Below are positions 39,864 to 52,801 of a DNA stretch of 55,981 bases, piece by piece (positions within the stretch are counted from its first letter, which is position 1; each line of letters begins with the position of its first letter). The notes beneath the pieces are model-generated. The model ran no database searches and had not been told where the DNA came from. It saw only the letters and a program-made list of their open reading frames with translations. The translations under genes were made by a program, and so were the position numbers. Source of the stretch: Condylostoma magnum (taxonomy: Eukaryota > Ciliophora > Heterotrichea > Heterotrichida > Condylostomatidae); NCBI GenBank assembly GCA_920105805.1, contig CAKKTI010000029.1:41503-97483 (forward strand), written 5' to 3'.

Positions 39864-40442
39864 ATGTTTATAGTAAACTGGTTCTATAACGCCTTGGGAT
39901 ACCTTGGCATATACTAAAAGAATGCAAAGATATTATTTTTAGGGTTAGACAACGCCGGGAAGTCAACCCTCCTGTAAATGCTTCGTGAGGACAGATTTGG
40001 CCAATTGGAACCAACTTTCCATCCTTAATCTGACAGCTTGGTTATGGGTAATTTGCGTCTATAAACATTTGATTTAGGGGGACACGACACAGCGAGGAAA
40101 ATCTGGTAAGACTACTTTGCTAAAGTAGATGCGATAGTATATATGGTAGACTCCGCCGATCCAGAACGTTTTCATATAGCCCGAGCAGAACTTCATAATT
40201 TATTAAGTTACGAGGAACTAGAGAATATACCTTTTCTTGTTCTAGGGAACAAAATAGACATTCCAGGAGCAGTCGGGGAGGAGCAACTAAGAGCAGAGAT
40301 TGGTTTAGAGAATTATCCAAGATTTCCAAAAGGAGTGCCAGTACCCGAGGGTACCAGGCCTGTGGAGGTGTATATGTGCTCAGTTTCAAGAAAAATGGGG
40401 TATGGAGATGGATTTGAGTGGCTTATTCCATTTCTTAACTGA
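39864..40442 (+). CDS. SAR1: Sar1 GTPase (COPII coat)
   Basis: 192 residues, full length and without an intron. The amphipathic N-terminus MFIVNWFYNALGYLG inserts into the ER membrane. P-loop GLDNAGKS is at 27-34, Thr51 of switch I in EPTFHP, DLGGH at 70-74 with catalytic His74, NKIDIPGA, and a C-terminal GFEWLIPFLN before TGA. This combination separates Sar1 from Arf, which has a Gly2 myristoylation site and a Gln in the DxxGQ motif. Sar1 recruits Sec23/24 to start COPII budding from the ER. TAA and TAG encode several conserved Gln residues. It converges with the kinesin-12 gene, with 37 bp between. Confidence 0.96.
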
Positions 40443-40479
40443 GGAAACGTTTTTATTAAGCATTTAATTATCAAGTATC

Positions 40480-42797
40480 TTAATTCACGGTTGATTTCCG
40501 TCTTTCCAGGGTTTTCAGCTGATTGTTTAGCTCCTTGCTTCGCCGGTATTAGTGTTAGTACATGTTGATAATGTTGTCTATTGTTTAAAATATACTGGTA
40601 CTGCTTAGTTCTGGGAGAATAAGCGTAGGAATTCGTTACTGGACGTGCTGAATTACGTCTTTGTAGCATTAGGGAACATCTTTTTATTGAGTGAGGGAGG
40701 ATCTTGGTTAAGTGGGTCTGTTAGTTAATTACTGAAGTTTTCTGTTGAGAAGTTAGTTTTCAGTTTTTAGATCAGTGTTTTCCTTTTTTATTTTGGTAAG
40801 GTATCGGATTTTCTAGTTTGTGTTTGCATGNNNNNNNNNNNNNNNNNNNNNNNNNNNNNNNNNNNNNNNNNNNNNNNNNNNNNNNNNNNNNNNNNNNNNN
40901 NNNNNNNNNNNNNNNNNNNNNNNNNNNNNNCATAATTCATTTAAAAGTCTGTTTATAGTTGTTAATCATTTGTTATAATATCTCTCGTTTCAGAATGATT
41001 GTCCATAGATTTATTTAAATCTACTCTTTGATCAATAAAATCAGGTTATAATAAGTATTATAAATTATCATTAGCTAATTTAGCAGAACTATTAGAGTTT
41101 TGAATTTCATGGCATAAAAATGAACTATTTAATGAAGATTTAGTTGATGAAATATGAGATAAGTTATCTTTTTTCTTCATTTCTGATATTAAGGCTAGTA
41201 ATTATTCCCTATCTGCATTATTGTCACATATATGCTTTCATAATTATACAGAATGCTCTTATTATTAGTATAGACGATTTGTAAGAGATCCTTCTTTATT
41301 ATAAATCTCATTTTTAAGGGATTCTATTTCATTTCTAAGTCTAATATTTTCCCCTACATAGTCCTATTATTATATTTGTTTATTTAACTACTGTTCTAGT
41401 TCTTATGTTTAAGCCTAAAGAAATAGCATATCTTAGTTATTATCATAGCCAATTTATCTGAATTCATCAAGCTTAGAGTTAGTAAGTTTAAAATTAAGCT
41501 GTAACTGCTCAACATGAGTCTTTAACGCTGAATTTATTTCAATCAAACTACTTATTTCAGTCTCTCTACGTTCTAGTTCTTACTAATATTGATTCTCTAT
41601 TTCTATTCTGAGTTATTGTTCCTTTATTAACAGTGCTTCTACTTTAAAGATTCTTTCATTAAGTGTAATAATCGAGTAGTTTTACTCCTATGAGTAATCT
41701 TGCATTTGATACACTTATAATCTTTGTTTTAAGTCTTTAATCGTTTATTATAAAATTTCAACTGTACCAGTAGTGTTTTCATTAATTTTTGCTTGATTTT
41801 TGACTAGTTTGGCTCTTTAAGCAAATTAAAGTGTGGAAATGGTTTCATTTAATGAAGAATTGCATGGACTGATATTTGCTATTATGCAAGTTTTACTGTT
41901 TCCTCCTAATGAATCTTTTAGTAGAAATGTAAGTTTAGAATTCCTATAAGAAATATGTCTCTATTTCCCTTCATTACTTTCTACAAGTGAATTGATAACA
42001 TTTCCAAGTGCAGATAGTGATTTATTGATCATCCCCGCTTCTTTTAATCTGTTTCCAGTAGTTTATGCCCTTTTTTACCTTTCAGATCCAGCTAGGTCAA
42101 TGAGATTAAAATATGAGAACTTTACATTAATAGTTTCGGCTCCAGTTTCCTTACTTTGTAGTATTATAGTAAATACTGAGTGAGATCTTGAGCTCTCGGT
42201 ATTCATAGAAGTTTAAGCTGTATATCTATTATTTAATCCTTATAGTATTAAATCAAATGCAGCTTGCTAATTATATACAGTTTCTTCAGTGATTCCTTCA
42301 ACAAAAATTCCTTTTTTCAAATCTTCTCTTAATTGTAGTACACCAGACTAAGGAGCTAATAGATCTGTAATTTTTTCCATATAAATCTATAAGAACTGTA
42401 TTTTAACAAGGTACTCAATATCTTACTAAATGCTTTTCTGCTCTTTTATATAATTGAATATATAATCAATGCATCTAGGTAAAATTCCTCTTTGCTTGCA
42501 TTGAGGATCTGGCCCCATAATAGTAAAAGTTTTTCCAGAGCCAGTCTATCCATAAGTAAAAATAGTCCCATTATACCCACTTAAACAAGCCCCTGCTATT
42601 GGTTTTCCAACTAACTGAAAAATCTCATCTTATGTAATATTCTCATCTGCTGTGAAATCAAATTTAAAGCTCTTTTAGTTATCTATGATTAGCTTTTATT
42701 GTGCAATATCAACAGTAAAAGGTTTACGCTCTCCTTGTTCAACCTCTAAATCGGATAAAGGTCTTACCCTAACCGTAACTCTAATGTTATCAGTCAT
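40480..42797 (-). CDS. Kinesin-12 (KIF15-like) motor, crossing a gap
   Basis: The motor begins at residue ~4 ([10 protein letters not shown]). P-loop GQTGSGKT is at 83-90, followed by [52 protein letters not shown] and [20 protein letters not shown]. That neck sequence and the SALGNVI/YRNSKLT pattern match kinesin-12 (KIF15/KIF12). Then follows a long coiled coil into the N gap. After the gap a coiled-coil end ([23 protein letters not shown]) leads to KSTVN-TAA at 40480-40482 (TGA 40471 also possible). Kinesin-12s act on spindle or basal-body microtubules. The frame across the gap cannot be checked. Its start is 124 bp from the divergent CFAP57 gene. Confidence 0.85.
40831..40930. other. Scaffold gap (100 N)
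   Basis: 100 undetermined bases inside the coiled coil of the kinesin-12 gene. Unlike the other gap, the flanks share no obvious duplication, so real sequence is probably missing here. Confidence 0.97.
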
Positions 42798-42921
42798 TTA
42801 AAAATGTAGGATTTAGTGAAAATAGAGCTATTAGAATTCCAAAAGGCTTTGCTTAAAATTCCCACCCCTAAATTTCTATAAACCATCTTCCTCTGCACAA
42901 AAATATCTAATAATAAAACAA
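42798..42921. promoter_or_regulatory. Divergent interval kinesin-12 / CFAP57
   Basis: 124 bp between two start codons on opposite strands, including a purine/pyrimidine-mixed AT-rich stretch. It must serve both genes, which would fit co-expression of two microtubule/cilium genes; no motif is recognised. Confidence 0.5.
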
Positions 42922-45900
42922 ATGTCAAGACCAGATCAACCAAAACTAGACCTTCTCCACTGTTTTGGTGCTTTATCAACAACACGAATACGAGACTCAG
43001 TCCTTCTGGGGGACACTGAGTCAAACTCCCTGATCTACCCAGCAGGGCGGCATATAGGAGTAAGAAATTTATCAACCTCAGAGCTGGATTTCATCAGAGA
43101 GCCGCAGAACGTGACTCATGTAACAGCAATAGGAATTTCCCACGACAAAAACCGCAGATTTCTGGCAGTAGCCGAGGCAATGGAAAACCAAGAGTCTCCA
43201 ATAGTATCAGTTATCGATCTAAAAGGAGGATCATTTTTTAAGAGAATGCGTCCTCTGGGCTTCCATGAAATGCAGTCACTTGAATTCAAAACAGTATGCT
43301 TTAGCGCTGACTCTCGACTGGTGGCGGCTGTGGGAGGTGCGCCTGATTATGTAGGTGTTATGTGAGATTGGTTTAGAGACAAGATCGTGGCTAAGTACCC
43401 AATGGGCTCTAAGGTGACTAGAATCACAGTTTCCCCCAAAGACCATTACAGTGTATGCACAACTGGTCCGGGTCATTGGAGATTTTGGAAGATTGAGGAA
43501 AAAACGTTTAAGTTGTAACCTCCAGTATCAGGTGTTGATAGAACTTAGAATTTTACAGATCACGATTGGCTTGGGAATGAGCTGGTAGTTGGTGTTTCTG
43601 ATAATGGGGAAGCTTTTATAGCGTATTAGTTGGAGGTTATATAGATTATTGAGTTTCCTTTTGGGAAGTCTATACAGGAGGTTAACGAGTCAGGGCACTC
43701 GGCGGCTACGGCGGTTGTGGCCTATAGTGAAGGTTTTTTTGTGTCTAGCAGTGAGGGGAATATTGCCTGCTGGAGCAAGCGTTAATCTGATACTGGCGAG
43801 TAACCCTATTATGAATTTGAAGGATCTATCAGTACCGGGCAGAAGTAGTAAGTAGTATCTATTAGTCTTAACCCTTAAGAAAACATTCTAGGGTTTTCTC
43901 TTAGGAACAATTCAATCGGAATGTGCAAATTACAGTTAAAAGGAAATTTTGTAAAGGATACAGTTATTGAAACACTGTGTAGTGGGTATCATAAAGGGAT
44001 GATTACAGGAATGGATGTGGCTGTATAAAGACCGCTGCTAGTGACGTGTTCGGCAGAGGATGCAACTTTAAAGGTTTGGAATTATTTTACGTTTAAGTGT
44101 GAGGTGTCTAAGGTTCTTACCTATGATAGAGAGGGTTCTAATTAAGTAGGCGAGTAAGGAAGACCCATATCTTCCGTTGCTTTCCATCCAACTGGGTATT
44201 ATATTGCTATTGGATTTGAGGATAAAGTAAGACTGTATTACCTGTTATACGATGATCTTAAATAGTTTAAGGAAATTAATATCAAAAGTGCTACTGTGCT
44301 GAGATTTTCTAATGGAGGACAGTACTTAGCAGCTGGATCCTATAAATCTGTTGCTGTTTTTGCATCATATACACTAGAAATGCTTGAAAACTTCAAAAAT
44401 CATACAAACTACGTAACTGATTTATCATGGGACAAAAATGACAACTTTTTAGTGTCTGTGGGACTAGACGGAGGTATTTATCAATACAGTTTAGTATCCT
44501 GTACTAAAGAGGAAGAAAACATATCAAGAACTACTGAATACAGAGGAGTGACTTACCTAGGGAACGAGCACTTAGTATCATGTGGAATAGACAACAATTT
44601 CTCACTACTACGAGAAATACAGGGTGAAGAAGTAAGAACATTTACTCTGGGGGCTAAGCCTAGATTAAGTCACTTACTATGATTAAAACTATTCCAAGGA
44701 GGCAGTTGCTTTATAACAGGGTCGTAATCTGGGGCAATTTAAATATTTGCTAGTGGGCCAGCCAGCAGCTTTGTAGATGAGATTTACGCCCATTAAGGAG
44801 GAGTTACTGTATTGAGAGCTTCGCATGACGGAAGATTTGTATTTTCAGCTGGGGAGGATGGAGCTGTGTTCATCTACTATGTTATTGAGTCTAATTAAAT
44901 GATACAGCAAATGGACAATGTGCAAAGAGAGGACCTGCAGACCAGGATAGTTGATGATAAATTAGCTGATATTGTATTAATACCCAAAAGCATGTTAGAG
45001 TGATTCAGGACTAAAAAGGAAGAAATGAGATAAGAAATTGAAACCATGAAGTAAAAAATTGAGCATGATGTTGAGTTATAAAAGCTAAAACATTAGGAGT
45101 AGTATAAAGAAGTAAAGGAATCTATGCTAAATGAGTTAAAACAGCTGGAAAATAGATACGATGAAATTTGTAGGGAAAAGACGAAGAAGGAAAGAGAATG
45201 TGTTGAGAAGATAGAAAACTTAGAAAGAGCTCATAATAATGCTGTGGATACTGTAGAAACTTTATATGAAAGAAAATTGGCTATTGAGGATGATAAATAC
45301 AGAAAATTAGATACTGAGAAAAATACCATTAAAAAGGATTATGAACAAAAGATCTTAAAACTATAAAAGCAAAATGAAGAAGCTATAGAAAACCTAGCAC
45401 TTGCTTTCAAAGACAGTCTAAAGCGAACCTAAGAGGATTATGAATCAACTAGAAAAACAGCTGAAGATTTAAAGCATCACTATGAAGAAAGACTAGCACA
45501 GTAAGAAGATGAAAATGAAGCTGAGATTATGGAAATCAAGGAAAAGTTCGATACTGAAATTGAGTCAAAAAGTGCAGAAAATACTAGGATTAGAAGGGAA
45601 AATGAAAATTTAAAAAGTGAATAAAAGGTATTCACTGATGAGCAAGATACCTTAGAGGCTGAAATTAAAGCAGAAGATATACATATTGCAGGACTTATTG
45701 AAGAAAGGAATGAATGTGACTAGCTGATAAAACAATTAGAAGCATAAAGACAAGAAAACGAGGATTTGCTATTAGAAAGGGAATCAAGTATCAGGGATTA
45801 TAAATCGTAAATAAAAGAAAGAGAAAAAAGTGTGCATGTTTTGGAAGCCTTGAAAAATGAACTACTAGAGTAATTGCATCCTAAAGACAAAGAAATTGTT

Positions 45901-46734
45901 CAATTAAAGAAAAAACTTTAAACTATACACCAGGATTGTGATAAAGAACGTAAGTTAAACGATGAACTACTAAAAACAAAGAGTGAAAAGGATTAAATGA
46001 ACTAAAAGATTTAAGAGGAGAGGAAGTTAAAAGAAGGAAAAACGATTATGAGGGAAAGGAAGCTAAGAGATATTTTAAATGACATTAATCAAGCTGTTAC
46101 TCATTTAGACAGATATAAGTGAATCGATGAGATGAAAAAGCTGTTTAAGAACTACGTATCCAGTGAGCTAGGGAAAGTAGTAAAGAAAGATCCTGAATGC
46201 ATTGAAGAAATGGAAGAGCAAATCAACTATATGACTAAATCTATACAATAAATGAGAGATAAGCAATCAAACACAGATGGCCGAGTTAGGGAGGATATGA
46301 GGAAGAGAACTATTGAAAATTCAACTTTAATAGAAGAACTTTCAAACTTAAGATTCTAACGCAGTGAAAATGAGCGTTCTATAAGGTATTTGTAGAATTA
46401 AATAAAACAGCTTAATTAAGCTATAACTGCAACAGAGAAAAAAAGAAAATTTAAACTGAAATAGCCAAGTAATCAAAGTTCATAGGCTTTACCAGCTGTT
46501 AGGACTTAATAATAGTCTAGAGCTACTTCTGCTAAGTTTCCTAGAGCTTCTCCTATTACATCCAGATTGTATAAAGGCTCTGCATTCGATACAAAGATTT
46601 CACATTTGCAAGATAAGTAAAGAATTACCTTGTTATAATAAGAACTAAATCAAAAGAGAGAAGAACACAATTATCTCAAAACTGAAATTCAAAATTTAAG
46701 AGAATATTTAAACAGCCAAAGTATGGAAGATTAA
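42922..46734 (+). CDS. CFAP57: CFAP57 (WDR65) ciliary WD-repeat coiled-coil protein
   Basis: 1270 residues, close to the ~1250 of animal CFAP57. The N-terminal ~690 residues are two WD40 propellers, beginning with the SNSLIYPAGRHIGVRN and RRFLAVAEA segments typical of this family. Later blades include LLVTCSAEDATLKVW and GRFVFSAGEDGAVFIY. Residues ~695-1190 are an almost unbroken coiled coil, followed by a basic Ser/Pro/Gln tail (SRATSAKFPRASP) and a last helix ending SQSMED-TAA (46732-46734). CFAP57 helps assemble inner dynein arms in the axoneme. Several Trp residues are TGA (for example VMWDWF). WDR-containing relatives such as CFAP43/44 are less likely given the layout. Confidence 0.88.
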
Positions 46735-46797
46735 AATTAGTAAATATTATTTAAACTTTCTTAGGGCTGCATCTTTTAAATTATACATTATAAGAAA

Positions 46798-47106
46798 ATG
46801 ACAAGTAATCCATTATATAAATAGCGATATGTTTCATTTAATTGAAATTACTCTGAATGGAATATTAATATTTTAAGCAATGGAGCAACTTTATCTAACT
46901 ATACGTTTAATAAATTTACTTTATTGCATAATCTAATATTTTTAACTGGCAGTAATTAACCAAAACTATGTGATCCAGGTATATACTTAGATTTGTATAT
47001 TTTGGCTTTTCAGGCTTTAATTAGGTGCTTTTATTTAATAAGAGACTATAATTATATTTTTTATCCAGGAAAATAGTGTATTTAGCCATATATGGATGTA
47101 TTATAA
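46798..47106 (+). CDS. Possible small protein ORF
   Basis: 102 codons from MTSNPLYKQRY to VL-TAA, in the 423-bp gap between two convergent genes. The translation has ordinary composition with a hydrophobic middle (LLHNLIFLTG, LYILAFQALIRCFYLI) and uses TGA as Trp and TAA/TAG as Gln. No family is recognised and there is no conserved context. Because frames rarely close under this code it could be chance, or a long 3' region of the CFAP57 gene. Confidence 0.35.
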
Positions 47107-47157
47107 GATAACACTAAAAACAGATACCATAATATTTTAAGTAAAATTGATCAAAAG

Positions 47158-50100
47158 TTATCGCATAAATTCTTACTAACTATGAAACCTTTCTTGAACA
47201 GGATCAAATCTAATTGCAGAAGCATCAGCATAACTATTTTCTGAAGTTTTCCTAATATTCCTTTTAAAGAAATTTCTCTTACTTTTCTTCCACTTTTATG
47301 TACGCGATTTTTTAAGCTTTCTTCTTTCTTATATCGATTAGTACTTACCATATAGTTTTTATGATATTGATTTTATCACAGGATATACTGATAAAATGAA
47401 GTTGAAAAGAAAGAAAATAAGAACAATAATAACAATTCCGTTTTCAATAGTTTCTTCATCAAACATTTCAATCCAACTAACATAGGACAACAGCATAAAC
47501 AGAACAAAAATCAAGCATAAATCTCCTATTATATGCTAATACTAAATTTTTTACTCTTTAAATGGTTTCAAGTATACAATAAAGCCTATAACGCACATAG
47601 TTAAGCCAATTATAAGTATCAAGGTTGATCCATTATCCTCATTTGCGAATATGCATAATGATAGTATTTGACGTCTTAAAAAGAAGTCAACATAATAGTA
47701 GCGAATAAATGGATGCTTTTCTAAGTCTAAATCTTCAAAGCATTAGCCCCATGATTATAAAAAGCTATCATCTTCTACAAGATTTTAAAATTTGTAATTG
47801 CTTGAAAGGCATAAGAGTATAAGTAAAATTGGAGTTATCTAAATTATGATTTAGCATATTATAGAAAAAACATAATTCACATTTTCAAATACAGAGTCTC
47901 CATATCCTAAGTATATATTGTATAGAGAAAATATGCTTAAATCAAAAAAGAATTCAAATCATAGTATAAGAAATAGCTTATATCTATACAAATTCAATAC
48001 ATTAATTATTATTTCTTTTATTCTTGCAAATTTGGTTCTTTTTCCAAACCACATCAAAGGATAAAATATAGCAATTATTGTTATGCACAGGAAGAAGCTT
48101 ATTGAGTTTATTAAAAAGAGTGCTGAATTCAAACTTGATGATTAAAAGTCAGATGTGGGGGATCATAAATCCTTTAATTTTATTCCTATAACAGCTTCAA
48201 ATGCCCTTGTTATATAATTCAGTACATTCACTTAGTCAAAGAATTCTAATAAGAATTAAGACATTCCTAGGTTAAGTAAGGGTAAATACGTTAAAAGCTG
48301 CATATTATTAGCTAAGTTTCATAAAGTAGCTAAATCATTACCTTGAAAGACTGATACTACAGCGGACAATACCAATGAAGTTTCCATTGTTCTTTATGTT
48401 GCTTATAATTAAATTTCTTACAGTTCAGTTAATTATACATCATCTTCTTATATTTAAGCTTCAAAACTATAATTTTAAGAACTTAGTTATTCCTATATAT
48501 CTTAATCAATTATCTAAATAACAACTCGCATGTTGGGCACGAATTCATCTGATTTGATAACATAATTCAATTAATCAATCATCTCTACTTCAAATGATTG
48601 TATTTCAGTATTGTCTTCTTATTTTACCAGTTTTAAATCTTTTTCCTATAATTGACTATTTAGCTCAATATTAAAGTTAATTTTAATTCCATTTGCTTGG
48701 CTTTCAACATAAACACTTACTTTTAGCTTAACGCATTATTCATTCTCGTATTTATGGTTCTTATTACATATGCATGAAGAGTTAACTAGAGTAGAGTTAG
48801 GAATACACTCTATACAATTTAAAGCACTTTCTTCGCATTCCTTGCATAATCCTCTGCATTTTTCACAATAATCATCTATTCTGTAGTATCCTGAGCTACA
48901 AACACATTATTAGTTTTCCTCAATCATTCCTTCTTTACATATGCATTATCCATTGCTCACTATTTTTAAAGGATCTACACAAGCAGTACAGTTATCATTG
49001 CTTTTAAAGCAACTATAGCAATCTTAATCACATTTAATACATTGTAAATTGTCATTAATAGTAAAACCAACTGGGCATACACAGTTATCAATTCCATCAA
49101 TAAAGTTTTATTAACATTAGCATTATCCTAGATCATTTTGTGTCATATATCGCTTACATACACATTTATTACTCTCATCAACCTATTTTCGACTATTACT
49201 GCATACTAAGCATTTATCTGCCTGATCTATGCATTCTAAGCACTCAATACTACATCTAGCACATTATCCATTAGTTATATAATAGCTAGAAGGACATATA
49301 CAGGTATCTCCCTACCTTACAAAATTTTCCCTACAGATACATGCATTATTGCCATCAACTTCAAAGTATTCAGGACATACACATTAATTTTGCCCATTTA
49401 AGCTTCTTAAACTATCCTTACACTCAGTACAATAATCTGTATTATTTTCACATTCTTGACAATCTTATGCACATTATAAACATTCTTCATCTTTTACAAG
49501 ATATCCAGATGGGCAGTAACAGTCATTTGCTTATAATAGAAAGTTTTCCTTACACACGCAAGCATTGTTTATTAATTCTTTATATAAAGCGCAGACACAT
49601 TGATTATTTGCATTAATAATCTAAGTTGAATAATGACATTCAGTACAATGATTTACATTTATAGAACATTCCTTGCAGTTTGAATTACATTACAAACATT
49701 AGTCTCCTATTATAGTAAACCCAGATGGACATAAGCAACTGCTGCCATCTTATACAAAATTTTCCATGCATACACATTCACCACCAATAAGTTCTTTATA
49801 CTAAGGGCATACACATTAGCTATTATTATTTATTATTTAAGTTGGGTAATTACACTTAGTACAATAACTTATGTCTTAACTGCATCATTAACAGTTTGAT
49901 GAGCATTGCACGCATTATTCTCCAATTATAGTATATCCATTGGGGCAACTACAATTTATACCTTAGCATATGAAATTATCATTAGCTACACAACTTGAAT
50001 CATTTCGCTAAGTAAAATATTTAGCACATTTACACACTCCTGATTCTACAACTTTAAGACTATCCTTACAACTTGTACAATAATCAACATAATCAACACA

Positions 50101-52470
50101 TTCTTCGCAATCTCCCCCACAAGTAAGACAGTTATCTCCTGATTGAAAGAATGATTATTTACACTCACAGCTATTATCAACTATAACTGAATCATTTCTA
50201 CAGAAACAGAATCCTGAGTTTTATCTCAAACTGTTTCCATACCTGCAATTTATACAACCAGTAGCTGTATTAGAACACTAATCGCAGTTCTAATGGCATT
50301 GCTAGCAGACTATATCAGATTAACTTGCTTTGAAGTAATTTGATTTACAAGTACACGTTCCAGTAACTTGCTATAAATCAGAGTTTAAGTCTGAACAAGA
50401 AGTACAAAAGTCTATTTCCCCGATGCATGTAGTGCATTATAAAGCACACCTTTAACATACATAATTAATGCTTATAAATCCCTCAGGACATATACACTCT
50501 CCATTTACTAATAAAGCATTTGAGTCCTCACACTCAGTGCAATTGTTACTCCAGGGTCCATTACACTTTCTACAGGAAATATGGCAGGATTAGCAATTTA
50601 CCAGATTTGAACCATCATTAAAGTATCCTAAATTACAAACACATTCATAATTAGTTGCTAACGAAGTAGAAGCATTTGAGTCTTAGCACTACAAGCATCT
50701 TGTACTTTGAAATTAACAGATACGGCAATTTTAAGAACAAATATTACATTGAATAGCCTCTCCACTCACTAAGGCCTTACTATCGAAATACCCTATATTA
50801 CACTCACATCTTTCTAGAAAATTCAACCAAGCATTGGAATCCTTACACGATGTGCATCCATTCCCATTTTAACAACTTTAGCATTCTTCTAAACATACTT
50901 CACAAACAAGATCCCCAGCAGGGTTATTATCAAAATACCCTTCATTACAAATACACTATCCATTACTCAGAAAAGACAGCTCCTCAGTGCAACTGGTACA
51001 TTGATTGCTCTAAGGTCCTGTGCATGTTGCGCACTCATTATGACAAGTTAAGCATTAAAAATTTGCCATATAATACCCATCAATGCATTTACACGTTTAT
51101 CCACTAAGAAAGGTATTTGGATAATGGCACTCTAAACAATTATTAGAACCTCCCCCATTACAAGTCGAGCAGCTTTCATGGCACTGGGCACAGATTACCT
51201 GGCTTGTAGAATCACTGTCGAAATAGCCATCAATGCATATGCATGTTCCTTATTATCCAGATATACTAGCATTCCCATCTGAGCACCCGTTACATTGATT
51301 TGCTCCTAAACCATAGCAAGACGTGCAGTTTGAATGGCATTGTTAACAATCAATGCCTGTTTATGATACGTTATACCACCCAAATTTACAAAAGCACTGA
51401 TCTACTATAAGCTCTTAGTTTTATGCTGTGTTACAACTTAAGCAATCTTGTGCGCTGGGCCCTGAGCATGTAAGGCACGCTGAGTGGCATCCTTAGCATA
51501 TTAGTAGTGTATCTCTGCTTACTTAAAACTTATTACTTGAGCACTCGCATTTTCCAGGAATGGTTGAGTAAATAATGTTATCACTATTACAGGAAGTGCA
51601 CATATCTTCTGAGCTATCAATACAAGTGTCACAATTTTCATTACAAACTAGATGATTTAAGCAAGATTGATCAGGAGTGCACACATTTGGGCTGCAGGTG
51701 GAAAGGCATTGGGTTACCTCTCCAGAATCACAGCTAGAGCTAAGACTTGGATTTGGGCAGTTTGGAATGCACTCATTTGTTTCTATTGGGCACGCGTTGT
51801 AGCAAGCTGAGCAGCTTGAAGAGTCAATTAGCATTAAGGAGTTTGGGCTTTAATCGTAGGAATCGTAAGCTATGAATCTGTATATGAATAAATTACAGCA
51901 GCCGCCTATTTCAATGGGGGATGAGGATTGTACGCTAGGTATTTGTAAGGTTACTCCGTGATTTTATACTTATTAGTTTGCAATTTGCTAGTTTTTCCAA
52001 ATCCCGTAGCTTAGTATTGAACTACCGTTTTCTTGTTATAACTTATGGGTAACTTTTAGTAGAGACCAGGTGTTTGATAGTTGAAGGGGAATGGTTATTG
52101 AGCCGACGGAACTGTTGTTGAAATTTAGCTAAATTGAAGTTTTTATTTCTAAGGAGTAAATGCCAGGAATGTTTAACAATTTTCCATTAGCATTTGAATC
52201 TAAAGTTATGTATACCCATAGGAAATAAGAAGCTATATTAGGATTTTCAAAGTTCAATTCAGTGAAGCTATTTGGCGGTAATGTTATTGAACTATCCTTA
52301 GGAATATACATTCCTCTTTAAGTTGTAATTATTCCTGTTGTTGCTCTATCATAAATTAGATGAAGCTTATTTCCAGAGTAATCTACAACTATTTCTCCTA
52401 GATTTTAAGAGAATTGGTAGTCTATCAGAGTATTTAAAGCCATTGATGCAACTAGAAATAGGAAATACAT
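47158..52470 (-). CDS. Large furin-like Cys-rich multi-pass surface protein
   Basis: 1770 residues in one frame (exact multiple of 3). A signal peptide MYFLFLVASMALN leads to a ~190-residue beta-rich ectodomain and then residues ~210-1240 of tandem growth-factor-receptor/furin-like cysteine repeats. Unit motifs include C.Q.CSSNC..CS, CTECHYST, CVCP..Y and C.C.ENF.., with a period near 45-50 residues. A short non-Cys region and about 7-8 membrane helices (~1350-1700, including LILIIGLTMCVIGFIVYL) follow. The tail is basic (KKSRTQKWKKSKRNFFKR) and ends FMR-TAA. Tetrahymena and Paramecium carry big families with this layout. Surface reception or adhesion is inferred. It converges on the CFAP57 side. 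Confidence 0.86.
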
Positions 52471-52801
52471 ATTTTTATTAAATAAGCAAAGGTTTTTATT
52501 TGAAAAATCTATTCTCAGAAACTTATTTGAATTATATGTCAAATGTTAGATGTCCTTTTATTGATGTAATCCGTAAGTTGTGAGATCTGTGCAAAAATTA
52601 AAAAGTTATTATAGGTTGATGTACTTTTCCCAAACAAATGTAATAATAAATGTTTACCAATCAATTATTCAGCATAATTTAAAATCAGTCTATTTTTAAC
52701 TATATATTTAAGAATAATTACATGTAATCTATAATAATTTAAGATCAATTTACTAATATCTAGTAAAATCTTTCTCAATTTTAAATCGTATAATTTATAA
52801 A
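52471..52801. promoter_or_regulatory. Divergent intergenic region
   Basis: 331 bp of very AT-rich DNA between the furin-like gene (minus) and the WD/HMG gene (plus). Two promoters are expected here; I see no RNA gene, repeat or defined motif. Confidence 0.4.

Noticed and set aside
40313-40669. 118-residue minus-strand ORF over the end of SAR1
   Set aside because: The neighbouring frame gives the coiled-coil end of the kinesin-12 gene and stops before SAR1; this one is a shadow.
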